A stretch of DNA of 64,000 nt from Kuafuiihalomonas sp964473255. Lineage in GTDB: Bacteria > Myxococcota > Kuafuiibacteriia > Kuafuiibacteriales > Kuafuiibacteriaceae. The notes below the pieces were generated by a model that made no database searches, had not been told where the DNA came from, and saw nothing but the letters and a program-made list of their open reading frames with translations. Positions 25,231-33,726 of the stretch are shown here, piece by piece; the stretch's first letter is position 1, and the number at the start of each line of letters is the position of its first letter. The stretch spans positions 92,036 to 156,035 of the forward strand of contig CAYYOT010000003.1 in assembly GCA_964473255.1 (NCBI GenBank). The letters are read 5' to 3'. A program made the translations under genes and the position numbers.

Positions 25231-26643
25231 ATGATCGTCCAGTGCCCTAGCTGCGAGACCAAGTTTCGGATCGCAGACGCGAAAATTTCCCCTGCCGGCG
25301 TCAAGGTGAGGTGCAGCAAATGCGCCCAAGTCTTCGTCGTCCGCAAGTCGGCGTCCGCGGAGCCGGCCGATCCGGCGTTCAGCGACGCGGCGCCCGCGGA
25401 GCCGGCCGATCCGGCGTTCAGCGACGCGGCGCCCGCCCCACTGGCCGGCTCGGACAACGGCGACCTGGCCCCGTCGATGTCCTCGCCCCCGTCCCGATCG
25501 ACGACCGACCTGTTCGCTTCGCTGGCTCTCGACCCCCCCGCGCCGCCCAGCGCGCGCCTCGAAGGAGCCAAAGATCCGTTCGCCTTCTCCCCGCCGCCTC
25601 TGCCCGAGGCGCCGGCCGAGCCAGACTGGAACGCGGTCGCCGAAACACCGAGCGCGACGGAGCCGGACCCCTTCGGAGCGGAAGGGCCGGCCGCTGACCT
25701 GGCCATCGACGCTGGCCTAGCGGGCGAGGACGCGTTCGAGGCCGGCGACGCTCCGCGCTTTTCTCCATTCACGGGGAGCTTTGGGGGCGAGGCTCGATTC
25801 CCCGACCCGGACGTCGGCGGAGAGTCCGACGACCCGTCCGTCCGGTTTCCGCCCCCGCCAACGCTCGCCGAAGCCGACCCGGGCAACGATTTCGAATCGG
25901 AGTTCGGGAACGACCCCGACCCTTTCATCGGGCCGGGCTTCGGTGATGGCCCTGATCTTCCCGCGGAAGACGCGCCCTTCGCCGCCTTCGAGGATGCCGC
26001 TCCAGAGCCGACCCGTGATGGAAGTGAGGTGCGAGCCCCCCGCGTCTCGATGGGTCAGGTGGCCGCCCTACACGTGCCGGCTGCGAGCCTGGATATTGGA
26101 GCGAGGCCTGACTCGGGGCCGCAGGAGCGGGTCAGCGTTCCCCATTTGAAGTGGCCGCCCCGGGTCGGCCTGCTCGTGGGTACACTCCTCGCCGTCTGGC
26201 TCTTTGTTCCCGGACCGTGGTCCAACCCGCTGTCCCCCGAACCGTTCCTCGGCTCGTCCGACGTTCGCACGGTCAACCTCCACGCCTGGCCTTACGCGCT
26301 CGACATCGATGATCCCGTTTGGCTGATCCGAGGCTACGCGGAAGTCGGGGGCGAGCCGTACCCGATGGGCCTCGACGTTCGCGTGCGGGTGCGTTCCGGA
26401 CAGACGACCGTCGCCGACGCGCAAGTTCCCGTCGGCGTGATCCCGCCGGTGGACGTCATCGCGAGCGGAGTCGAAGCCGTGCGCCAGCACGTCGGTGCCC
26501 AGCCGAGGCCTCCCCTCGCTCCGGCATCCCGGAATCAGTTTCTGGTGGTTGTATCGTCCCTGGGATCGTCAACCTCCGAACTGAAGTTCGACGTGAGCTA
26601 CATCCGTCCGTCGAAGGTTGACCGTCCCGACCCGACCCCGTGA
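25231..26643 (+). CDS. Zinc-ribbon protein with long acidic linker and one membrane helix
   Basis: 470 residues. The N-terminus, M-I-V-Q-C-P-S-C-E-T-K-F-R-I and V-R-C-S-K-C-A-Q-V-F, is the MJ0042/zinc-ribbon domain (two CxxC pairs). It is followed by about 250 residues of acidic Pro/Ala/Asp-rich linker containing an exact 39-base tandem duplication, then a single membrane helix near residues 309-326 (R-V-G-L-L-V-G-T-L-L-A-V-W-L-F-V) and a 130-residue C-terminal domain resembling DUF3426. Such proteins are common in myxobacteria but their role is unknown. tatA follows 12 bases later on the same strand. Confidence 0.82.
   Translation: MIVQCPSCETKFRIADAKISPAGVKVRCSKCAQVFVVRKSASAEPADPAFSDAAPAEPADPAFSDAAPAPLAGSDNGDLAPSMSSPPSRSTTDLFASLALDPPAPPSARLEGAKDPFAFSPPPLPEAPAEPDWNAVAETPSATEPDPFGAEGPAADLAIDAGLAGEDAFEAGDAPRFSPFTGSFGGEARFPDPDVGGESDDPSVRFPPPPTLAEADPGNDFESEFGNDPDPFIGPGFGDGPDLPAEDAPFAAFEDAAPEPTRDGSEVRAPRVSMGQVAALHVPAASLDIGARPDSGPQERVSVPHLKWPPRVGLLVGTLLAVWLFVPGPWSNPLSPEPFLGSSDVRTVNLHAWPYALDIDDPVWLIRGYAEVGGEPYPMGLDVRVRVRSGQTTVADAQVPVGVIPPVDVIASGVEAVRQHVGAQPRPPLAPASRNQFLVVVSSLGSSTSELKFDVSYIRPSKVDRPDPTP
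25355..25432 (+). repeat. Exact 39-bp tandem duplication in the zinc-ribbon protein linker
   Basis: Two identical 39-base units sit head to tail (25355-25393 and 25394-25432), encoding A-E-P-A-D-P-A-F-S-D-A-A-P twice. The length is a multiple of three, so the reading frame is kept, and the exactness suggests a recent duplication. Confidence 0.95.
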
Positions 26644-26655
26644 TAGCCTCCGCCC

Positions 26656-26871
26656 GTGGGTTGTCCTGGGCTTCAGGAAAGCATCCTCATCATCTTCGTG
26701 CTCGCCGTCATTTTCGGCGCGGGCCGACTGCCGATGATCGGAGAGGCGCTCGGCCGGTCGATCCGCAACTTCAAGAAGAGCGTATCGGAGGACGCGGAGA
26801 TCGATGTGACGCCCAAGGACGAGCTCGATGCCGGCGAGGACGGTAAGTCCGATGGTCGCGACGAGAAGTGA
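26656..26871 (+). CDS. tatA: TatA/TatE-like protein
   Basis: 71 residues from GTG: L-Q-E-S-I-L-I-I-F-V-L-A-V-I-F-G-A-G-R-L-P as the membrane helix and hinge, then G-R-S-I-R-N-F-K-K-S-V as the amphipathic helix, and a short acidic tail. TatA oligomerises to form the Tat pore. It is about 5.7 kb from tatBC and 12 bases after the zinc-ribbon gene. Confidence 0.9.
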   Translation: MGCPGLQESILIIFVLAVIFGAGRLPMIGEALGRSIRNFKKSVSEDAEIDVTPKDELDAGEDGKSDGRDEK

Positions 26872-26892
26872 CCGCGCCGTCCTCCGGCCGGT

Positions 26893-27789
26893 TCAGTAGT
26901 TCAGGGCCAGTCGTACGGTCAGCGCTCCAGCCGGGCCCACGAAGTCATCATTGCGCAGGGCCTGCAGCTCACCCTGGACCAAGAAATCGATCAGTGAAAA
27001 TCGAGACCGGATGCCGATCGTCAGCTTGCCCTGGATTTCGTCGCCGAGCTGGATGCTCTGGAAGGCGATGTCATTTTCGACGTCCGGGCGCAGCGGGTCA
27101 TCGGCCCCGTCTTGAACGAACGTCACTGGTGTCGGATCGACGACCCCGGTGGAGGCCGTCACGAAGAGGGCCGCGAAGCTGACGTACGGCGTGATGCGGG
27201 CGATCGCCCCGGCGGGAATCGGCTTGGAAATGACGACGTCGGCGCTGAGCGTCGTGAGATCCATGTCCGGGTTGCCGACCATCGTCGACACGGCGCCCCG
27301 CAAGCCGAAATCGGGCAGAAAGGAATAGCCTTCCTGGAATGCCCAGCGGAGTTCGGCTCCGGGAGCGAAGATCTGACTATCGGTCAGCCACGTGAACGTC
27401 GCGGCCAGCTCGAAGGACCAGGGCAGCCCTTTGCGTATATCGACCTGAAGCGTGTTCAGGAAGGTCGTAGCCTCTTGGGTCTGTTGGCCGTCCTCCGTGA
27501 GCAGCCAGTAGTCCTCTCCGGATACGAAGTTGCCCGTCCAACCGATGCCAACGTTGAACCCGGCCATGCCCAGCGTATCGGCGGGGGACGTCAGCCGGGG
27601 CGAGAGGACGAAGGCGAGCTCCGTCGCGAAATTGCGAAACTCGCGGTCGTCGGCGACACACGGCTGCTGCGCGCAGCTGAAGAGGATGCCTTCACCGTTT
27701 CGCGTCCCGTTGAGGCGAAAGTCGTTCCCTCCGGCCCAGGCCGGTCCCGAGGCGGCCAACCCGCACGCTATGATGAGGCCAGCGCGCAC
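26893..27789 (-). CDS. Outer-membrane beta-barrel protein, unknown family
   Basis: 298 residues with a signal peptide (leader ending A-W-A-G) and a predominantly alternating beta sequence ending in L-T-V-R-L-A-L-N-Y, a plausible barrel terminus. Two cysteines near residues 39-44 (S-C-A-Q-Q-P-C) could form a disulfide. Its best guess is a transporter or porin-like outer-membrane protein. It is divergent from the epimerase gene and convergent with tatA, separated by 21 bases. Confidence 0.7.
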   Translation of the reverse strand: MRAGLIIACGLAASGPAWAGGNDFRLNGTRNGEGILFSCAQQPCVADDREFRNFATELAFVLSPRLTSPADTLGMAGFNVGIGWTGNFVSGEDYWLLTEDGQQTQEATTFLNTLQVDIRKGLPWSFELAATFTWLTDSQIFAPGAELRWAFQEGYSFLPDFGLRGAVSTMVGNPDMDLTTLSADVVISKPIPAGAIARITPYVSFAALFVTASTGVVDPTPVTFVQDGADDPLRPDVENDIAFQSIQLGDEIQGKLTIGIRSRFSLIDFLVQGELQALRNDDFVGPAGALTVRLALNY

Positions 27790-27873
27790 GTTTCATCGGT
27801 GTCCTGGACCGTTGACCCTGTCAAGTTGACGTCCCGTTGACCAGCGGCTCCGACCTTGGTCAGCGTCCGTCGC

Positions 27874-28860
27874 ATGCGCGTCCTGGTTACTGGCTCCGCC
27901 GGCTTCATCGGATCCTCGGTCAGTGAAGCGCTGGTCCGGCGGGGCGACGACGTCGTCGGTGTCGACAATTACAACGACTTCTACGACCCGGCGATCAAGA
28001 AACGAAACGTAGCCGACGTCGAGGCGGTCGCCGCTCGGTCTCCGGGTCGCTTTTCACCCGTTCGCGCGGACATCGTCGCCGAGCCCGAGGCGATGCGCGG
28101 GCTGTTCGCGAACCCCTCGACTCGTCCGGAGGTCGTCTGCCACCTCGCGGCCTGGGCCGGCGTGCGGCCGTCGATTCAGCGGCCGCTGATCTACCAGTCG
28201 GTCAACCTCGAAGGCACGGTACGCTTGCTCGAGCTGGCCAAGGAGTTCGACGTCAAGCCCTTCGTCTTCGCCTCGAGCAGCTCGGTGTACGGCGCTCGTA
28301 AAGACGTGCCCTTTCGGGAAACGGATTCGGTCGACGATCCGATCAGCCCCTACGCGGCCACCAAGAAGGCGGGCGAGCTGCTGGGCTACACCTGGCATCA
28401 CCTTCACGGTCTACGGTTCGTGGGTCTCCGATTCTTCACGGTGTACGGACCGCGGCAGCGGCCCGAGATGGCGATTCACAACTTCGCGGCCAAGATTCTG
28501 GACGGCCGCCCGATTCAGCTGTTCGGGGACGGCTCGTCGAGTCGCGACTACACCTACATCGACGATATCGTCGGGGGCGTCCTGGGAGCGCTCGACCGCG
28601 CGGCTTCCACCGAGGGCTACCGTATCTACAACCTGGGCGGTTCCGAGACCACTCGGCTCAGCGAGCTCGTGAGCCACCTCGAAGATGCTCTGGGACGGCG
28701 CGCAACGATCGAGCGCCTCCCCGACCAGCCGGGGGATGTGCCGCGGACTTTTGCCGACATCACCCGAGCGCGCGACGAGCTCGGGTATCGGCCGTCAACG
28801 CCCATTGCGAGAGGGATCCCCCGGTTCGTGGAATGGCTGCGGGACCGGCGGGGCGCATGA
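27874..28860 (+). CDS. NAD-dependent epimerase, UDP-glucuronate 4-epimerase-like
   Basis: 328 residues, an extended SDR. T-G-S-A-G-F-I-G-S is the nucleotide-binding loop, D-N-Y-N-D-F-Y-D-P is typical of UDP-glucuronate/UDP-glucose 4-epimerases of the CapI group, S-S-S-S-V-Y-G and Y-A-A-T-K give the catalytic Ser, Tyr and Lys. It would make UDP-galacturonate or a related sugar for surface polysaccharide. The ATG at 27874 was chosen over 27856. Its stop overlaps the RNase J start. Confidence 0.9.
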   Translation: MRVLVTGSAGFIGSSVSEALVRRGDDVVGVDNYNDFYDPAIKKRNVADVEAVAARSPGRFSPVRADIVAEPEAMRGLFANPSTRPEVVCHLAAWAGVRPSIQRPLIYQSVNLEGTVRLLELAKEFDVKPFVFASSSSVYGARKDVPFRETDSVDDPISPYAATKKAGELLGYTWHHLHGLRFVGLRFFTVYGPRQRPEMAIHNFAAKILDGRPIQLFGDGSSSRDYTYIDDIVGGVLGALDRAASTEGYRIYNLGGSETTRLSELVSHLEDALGRRATIERLPDQPGDVPRTFADITRARDELGYRPSTPIARGIPRFVEWLRDRRGA

Positions 28861-30470
28861 CGGCGTCTTCGGTCTTCGTGACCCCCCTGGGCGGCTCCGA
28901 CGAAGTCGGCCTCAACGCCACGCTCTACCGTGCGGGGACGGACTGCCTGCTGGTGGACTTCGGGGCTCTTCTCCTCAACGAGGGCTCGAGCCCGGTTCAG
29001 AAGGTGGTTTTGGGGCTGGAACCGCTCATGCGGGATGGCCGCCGGGTCCACGGAGTGGTGCTCACCCACGGCCACGAAGATCACATCGGGGGTCTTCCAT
29101 ATCTCCTGGAGCGGTTCGCGGTCCCGATCTACGGTTCCCCCCTCGCACTCGCCTTGGCTCGGCATCGGCTGGAGCAGCGTGGCTTGGGGAAGACGGCCGA
29201 TCTACGGCCGCTTTCGCCTGGCCAGTCCCTGTCTTTGGGACCGTTCACCGTCGAGGCGATCCGCGTGACGCATTCCATTCCCGAGTCGACGATGATCGCC
29301 TTGAGGTCGGCGGCCGGGAACATTCTCCACACCGGCGACTTCAAGCTCGACGCCGACCCTTGGGGTCCGGCGACGGACTACGACCGACTGGACCGCCTGG
29401 CGAACGACGGGCTGCATCTCCTCCTTTCCGATTCCACCAACGCGGAGCGCGCCGGCCGCAGCCCGACGGAATCCGACGTGCAGTCGGCGCTGCGGAGCGT
29501 GATCGACGAAAGCGCGGGCCGCGTGGTCGTGACCTTCGTCGCTTCGCATCTCGATCGTTTGAATGGGCTCTTGGCTGCGGCTCGGGACCTCGGTCGTCGC
29601 GTACTCCTGGTCGGCGCGGCCTTCGCGCGACTACGAGAGCTGGGGACGAGGCTCGGCCTGTCCGAGCCGGCACCGTCGGTCCTCGTGGGACCCGACGAGG
29701 CCGCGACGGTGCCTCGGAACCGGCTGGTCATCGTGGCGACCGGTAGTCAAGGCGAGCCGAGCGGCGGCCTGGCTCGTCTCGCCCGCGGGGAAGGACCGAT
29801 TCGCCTCGAGGCGGGCGACCGAGTCGTCTTCAGCGCCCGCGTGATCCCGGGTCGTCTGCCCGCCATTCGTCGGCTGCAAAACCAGCTGGCCAAGCTCGGC
29901 GTCGAGGTGGTGACCGCCGGCTCGAAGCCCAACCTGCACGCTTCCGGTCACGCCCAACAGCAGGAGCAGCGAGAGCTGATCGAGCGCGTGCGGCCGGACT
30001 ACTTTGCCCCCATTCACGGCGAGCACCTCATGCTGCGGGCTCATGCGCAAACCGCGCGGACGGCCGGCGTTTCCGGGGACCGCATCTTCGTTCTCTCGGA
30101 CGGCGAAAGCCTGGAGCTGACCGAAGGACGAGTCCGGATGGGACCGCTGGAGGAGGTCGCGCGCGTGCCCCTCGGGTCTTCGGGGCGGGCGCTTTCGTGG
30201 GCCGAGGTTAAGACGCGCCAGCGTTTGGGTCGAGGTGGCCTGGTGAGCTGCGTCTTGGCAGTGAGCGATCAGGGTGCCCTGGTCGTGGACCCGATGATCG
30301 AAGGCCGAGGCATCGACATCGATGCCCGCGTGTTCGCGCACCGTGTTCGCGATGAGCTCCGGCGAGCGACGCCGGTTTCCGTCGAAGAGATTCGACAGCT
30401 CGCCGTCAGCACGATCCGTCGAGAGCTGCAGGAGTCGGCAGAGGTTGCAGTTCACGTGTTGCGACTCTGA
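28857..30470 (+). CDS. rnj: Ribonuclease J
   Basis: 537 residues of the metallo-beta-lactamase/beta-CASP RNase J type, a 5'-3' exo- and endoribonuclease of the cytoplasm. Metal ligands T-H-G-H-E-D-H-I-G-G, H-S-I-P-E-S, T-G-D-F-K-L and the downstream I-H-G-E-H motif are present, as is the C-terminal RNase J domain. The ATG overlaps the upstream stop (ATGA), which coupled its translation to an epimerase gene. Myxobacteria are known to carry RNase J. Confidence 0.93.
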   Translation: MTASSVFVTPLGGSDEVGLNATLYRAGTDCLLVDFGALLLNEGSSPVQKVVLGLEPLMRDGRRVHGVVLTHGHEDHIGGLPYLLERFAVPIYGSPLALALARHRLEQRGLGKTADLRPLSPGQSLSLGPFTVEAIRVTHSIPESTMIALRSAAGNILHTGDFKLDADPWGPATDYDRLDRLANDGLHLLLSDSTNAERAGRSPTESDVQSALRSVIDESAGRVVVTFVASHLDRLNGLLAAARDLGRRVLLVGAAFARLRELGTRLGLSEPAPSVLVGPDEAATVPRNRLVIVATGSQGEPSGGLARLARGEGPIRLEAGDRVVFSARVIPGRLPAIRRLQNQLAKLGVEVVTAGSKPNLHASGHAQQQEQRELIERVRPDYFAPIHGEHLMLRAHAQTARTAGVSGDRIFVLSDGESLELTEGRVRMGPLEEVARVPLGSSGRALSWAEVKTRQRLGRGGLVSCVLAVSDQGALVVDPMIEGRGIDIDARVFAHRVRDELRRATPVSVEEIRQLAVSTIRRELQESAEVAVHVLRL

Positions 30471-30595
30471 AAGAGTCGCGACGACCGCATCTCTTCAATT
30501 TACTTACTTTCGTCCGAATGCTCTCCCGGGCCGACTTGTTATCGGGCCGAACGACACGTCCGGCGATCCCGCCGGGGAGGGGAGCGACTTCGAAA

Positions 30596-31579
30596 ATGAG
30601 TACCAGCGAGTACGCCTGGCATCGTGAGCGTCGAGAGCGGATCCGACGAGCGCATCCCGAAGTCACTCGACTGAACGGACGCGACCCGAGCTCCGGCTTC
30701 TACATCGTCGCGCTCGGCGTCATCCAGCTGCTGATCGCAATGGTCGTGGTCGACCAGCCGCTGGGGCTCGTGTTCGTCGTCGCTCTGTTCGTCGGCACCC
30801 TTCCGGCCCACGCCCTCGGCGTCCTCATTCACGAAGCGAGCCACAACCTGATCACCCGCGGGCCTCGCAGCAACAAGATTTGGGCCATCCTCGCCAACCT
30901 CACGTTGATCGGGCCCGCGGGCATCGAATTCCGGCACCAGCACTTGCTGCATCACCGATACCTCGGTGAGGCGGGTCGCCGCGATACGCAGGCGCCTTCC
31001 TTCCGAGAAGCCGAAGTCGTCGGCAACTCGTCGGGGAAGAAGCTTCTGTCCTTCACCTTCGGTCGATTCGTCTTTTCGAATCCGGAAGCGCCGCGTCCTC
31101 CTTGGGATGGCTGGCTGGTTCTCAACTGGGTTGCCTGCATCGGTACCGGTATCGCGGTGGTCGGGTGCATGAGCTGGAGCAGCTTCTGGTACCTGGCCTT
31201 CAGTGGCCTTCTGGCCTTCGGACCCAGCGTCGTGGGGGCCCGTCGCCTATCGGAGCATCTTCCGGTTCGAGTCGGGCAGCCGACGAACAGCTACTACGGG
31301 CCCCTCAACGCGCTCTCCTTCAACGTCGGGCACCACGTCGAGCACCACGACTTCCCGGGCGTTGCGTGGCGCCGACTCCCCCGCGTTCGAAAGCTCGCCC
31401 GCGATGAATACGACTCACTGTTCTTTTTCACGTCATGGACGCGGCTGATTGTTCGGTATTTCCTCAGTCCGCTCTATCGCGTGGACCACTATGTGGGGAT
31501 GGGCCAAAAACTCCCGGCGGAAGAGGCGGAGCGCCTGTCTCCGGCAAAAGGGTCGCACGGGGAGCCTCATCCCGCGTAA
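30596..31579 (+). CDS. Sphingolipid delta-4 desaturase-like membrane fatty acid desaturase
   Basis: 327 residues. All three His boxes are present: H79-E-A-S-H83, H-Q-H-L-L-H-H (114-120) and H-H-V-E-H-H (246-251). The late block N-V-G-H-H-V-E-H-H-D-F-P-G-V followed by L-P-R-V-R-K-L-A-R-D-E-Y-D-S-L, and the start (W-H-R-E-R-R-E-R-I...H-P-E), match the eukaryotic dihydroceramide desaturase DEGS/DES family rather than the acyl-CoA desaturases. The ATG at 30596 follows a GGGGAGG-type ribosome-binding site. It lies in the same orientation as the oxidoreductase downstream, 12 bases away. Specificity is inferred from similarity only. Confidence 0.86.
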   Translation: MSTSEYAWHRERRERIRRAHPEVTRLNGRDPSSGFYIVALGVIQLLIAMVVVDQPLGLVFVVALFVGTLPAHALGVLIHEASHNLITRGPRSNKIWAILANLTLIGPAGIEFRHQHLLHHRYLGEAGRRDTQAPSFREAEVVGNSSGKKLLSFTFGRFVFSNPEAPRPPWDGWLVLNWVACIGTGIAVVGCMSWSSFWYLAFSGLLAFGPSVVGARRLSEHLPVRVGQPTNSYYGPLNALSFNVGHHVEHHDFPGVAWRRLPRVRKLARDEYDSLFFFTSWTRLIVRYFLSPLYRVDHYVGMGQKLPAEEAERLSPAKGSHGEPHPA

Positions 31580-31591
31580 AGCGGGGCTGTG

Positions 31592-32815
31592 ATGAGTGAT
31601 TCCGACTCTTCTGCACGACCGTTCGAGGTCGTCGTCTTCGGTGCGACCGGTTTCACCGGGCGACTGGTGGCTGGCTATCTCGCTCGCCGACACTCCGACC
31701 TCCGATGGACCATCGCCGGACGGTCGAAGGACAGGCTCGAGTCGGTGGCTCGGGACGTCGGGATGGATCCGTCGACCGTCATCGTTGCCGACAGCTCGAA
31801 CCCATCCTCGCTGCGCGCCCTCGCCGAGCAGACCGCGGTCCTGTGCACGACGGTCGGCCCCTACGGACAGCACGGAGCACCGGTCGTCGAAGCGTGTGTC
31901 GACGCTGGTGCTTCCTACTGCGACTTGTCCGGGGAAGTTCCGTTCATCCGACGGATGATCGACGCCCACCATGAGGCCGCCCAGGTCAAAGGGCTGCGGA
32001 TCGTGCACTGCTGCGGTTTCGATTCCATCCCCAGCGACCTCGGCGTGCTCTTTCTGCAAGAGGCCTGCGAGCGCGAGTTCGGCTCCCCGGCCGACGAAGT
32101 CCGCCTCTACGTCGCGGGCTCGCGCGGCGGGTTCAGTGGAGGCACGCTGGCGAGCTTTCTCCACGTGCTGAACGAGGCGAAGGACCCGTCGGTCCAACGG
32201 ATCCTGCGCGACCCGTACGCGCTCAATCCGCCGTCGGCCTCCTCGGGACCCGACGGCAACGACATGCTTCCGCCCCAGTGGGACGAGGTAATGCAGGCGT
32301 GGATCGGTCCATTCGTCATGGCAGCCATCAACGCCCGAGTGGTGCGGCGCACCAATGCGCTGACCGGCTTTCGCTACGGTCGCGACTTTCGCTACTCGGA
32401 GGTCATGAAGCTGGGGCCCGGGTGGAAGGGTCGAGCGTCGGCCTACGCGCTCTCCGGTGGCCTCGGTGCTTTCCTCGGCGGCGCCATGTGGTCGCCGACC
32501 CGCCGGCTCCTTCAGACCTTCGTCCTCCCCAAGCCCGGCCAGGGGCCGTCGGAAGAGTCGATCCGCTCCGGCTTTTTCAAGATGATTCTGTCCGCGCGTC
32601 GCGACGGCAGTGAAGTCCTGCGCGCAATCGTGAAAGGCAAAGGCGACCCCGGCTATGGCGCAACGTCTTGCATGATCGCCGAGTCGGCCGTCTGTCTCGC
32701 CCGCGACGACCTGAACGGCGTTTGCGGGGTGACGACGCCCGCCGCGGCGATGGGTACCCGTCTGCGCGAGCGTCTGGCGGCGCAGGACCTCAGCTTCGAG
32801 CTCGAGCGCGTCTAG
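31592..32815 (+). CDS. Saccharopine-dehydrogenase-like oxidoreductase (trans-acting enoyl reductase type)
   Basis: 407 residues. V-V-V-F-G-A-T-G-F-T-G-R is a Rossmann loop; C-D-L-S-G-E and I-V-H-C-C-G-F-D-S-I-P-S-D are typical of the SCCPDH/trans-acting enoyl-reductase family, NAD(P)-dependent proteins. Members in mycobacteria act with polyketide synthases, but that role is not established for this one. A GTG three bases earlier (31589) is equally possible. Adjacent to the desaturase, so a lipid role is plausible. Confidence 0.85.
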   Translation: MSDSDSSARPFEVVVFGATGFTGRLVAGYLARRHSDLRWTIAGRSKDRLESVARDVGMDPSTVIVADSSNPSSLRALAEQTAVLCTTVGPYGQHGAPVVEACVDAGASYCDLSGEVPFIRRMIDAHHEAAQVKGLRIVHCCGFDSIPSDLGVLFLQEACEREFGSPADEVRLYVAGSRGGFSGGTLASFLHVLNEAKDPSVQRILRDPYALNPPSASSGPDGNDMLPPQWDEVMQAWIGPFVMAAINARVVRRTNALTGFRYGRDFRYSEVMKLGPGWKGRASAYALSGGLGAFLGGAMWSPTRRLLQTFVLPKPGQGPSEESIRSGFFKMILSARRDGSEVLRAIVKGKGDPGYGATSCMIAESAVCLARDDLNGVCGVTTPAAAMGTRLRERLAAQDLSFELERV

Positions 32816-33557
32816 CTCTGCGACGGCGACCGAGGCCGACGAGTCCAAAGAGCAGGAGCGGTGCGGCGACCGAACCGTGCGTCGGGCGCAGGCACCGGCA
32901 CCCGCCGTCGTCCCCGCTCGAGGGCGCCGAGCCCGACGCATCGGGCTGGCCGGTGGCGGCGTCGGGGAGGCCGGTTCCCGCGTCCGGAAGGTCTACGGTA
33001 TCCGGACTCTCGAAGACGTCGGGCATACCGGCGTCCGGAAGGTCGGCGACGCACGCGCTATCGTCGATTCGACAGTCCCCCGTGCAGGACAGATTGCCAG
33101 AGGAAAAGCCGCGACTCTCGCATGACTCGTCGCCGAAGTCGGCGCCGTCGCAGTCCTCGTCGTTCACGGCGTCGAGCGCGCCGTTTCCGCACTCCGGCAG
33201 AGAGTCGGCGTTGGCCGGGGAGTAGAAGGGAGTCTCAGGCTTCGGCCGTCCCGTCCTCCACGTCCCGTCCGGGTCGCCGAGCTCTTGCCCATTCGTGAAG
33301 CCATCGTTGTCCGAGTCGAGCTCGAAGATCGCCTCCCAGTCGACGTTGCCGGCGTCGAGGGTGGCCTCGACGTCGAGTCCGAAGGGGTTGCGTGGGGTGC
33401 CCCCGCCGTTCGTATGGCACCAGTTGCAGCTGTCCGGCTGGCTCGATGGGGCATTGGGGACCTGGTTCAGGCGGAAGGGGCGAGCCTCCGCCGGCTGAGC
33501 GGCGACAAGGAGGACCACCCCCAGGCCCAGCGCTCGAGACATCGTCATATTCATCAT
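32790..33557 (-). CDS. MYXO-CTERM surface protein with CxxCH motif
   Basis: 255 residues. A signal peptide is followed at residues 44-48 by C-N-W-C-H, a CxxCH that could be a heme c site or a disulfide-type domain (temptin-like), then D-S-D-N-D-G-F-T-N-G, a calcium-type loop, a cysteine-rich stretch, an Asp/Ala/Pro-rich linker, and a tail with G-C-R-C, a hydrophobic run and R-R-R-R-A-R-R, matching the MYXO-CTERM sorting domain of myxobacteria. It is expected to be exported and displayed at the cell surface. It is divergent from the kinase at 33727. Overlaps the previous gene's 3' end by 26 bases. Confidence 0.8.
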   Translation of the reverse strand: MMNMTMSRALGLGVVLLVAAQPAEARPFRLNQVPNAPSSQPDSCNWCHTNGGGTPRNPFGLDVEATLDAGNVDWEAIFELDSDNDGFTNGQELGDPDGTWRTGRPKPETPFYSPANADSLPECGNGALDAVNDEDCDGADFGDESCESRGFSSGNLSCTGDCRIDDSACVADLPDAGMPDVFESPDTVDLPDAGTGLPDAATGQPDASGSAPSSGDDGGCRCLRPTHGSVAAPLLLFGLVGLGRRRRARRARARS

Positions 33558-33726
33558 CGGTCTTGATTCACTCCGGTTGTCGTCCCCAGGTCGAGTGTTC
33601 TTACCCGGCTCCCCTATGAAGCTCGAAGTCAGAATCGACGGCGGCCAAAAAGCTAACCGGATCGGTGGCGAATTCGCACACCTCGTACGGCGGTGAGCGG
33701 GCGGTACTTTACTCGGTGGCTGCCCC

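Noticed and set aside
33616..33696. 26-codon plus-strand small ORF in the divergent gap before the kinase
   Set aside because: No ribosome-binding site and no resemblance to a known small protein; noise in an intergenic region.
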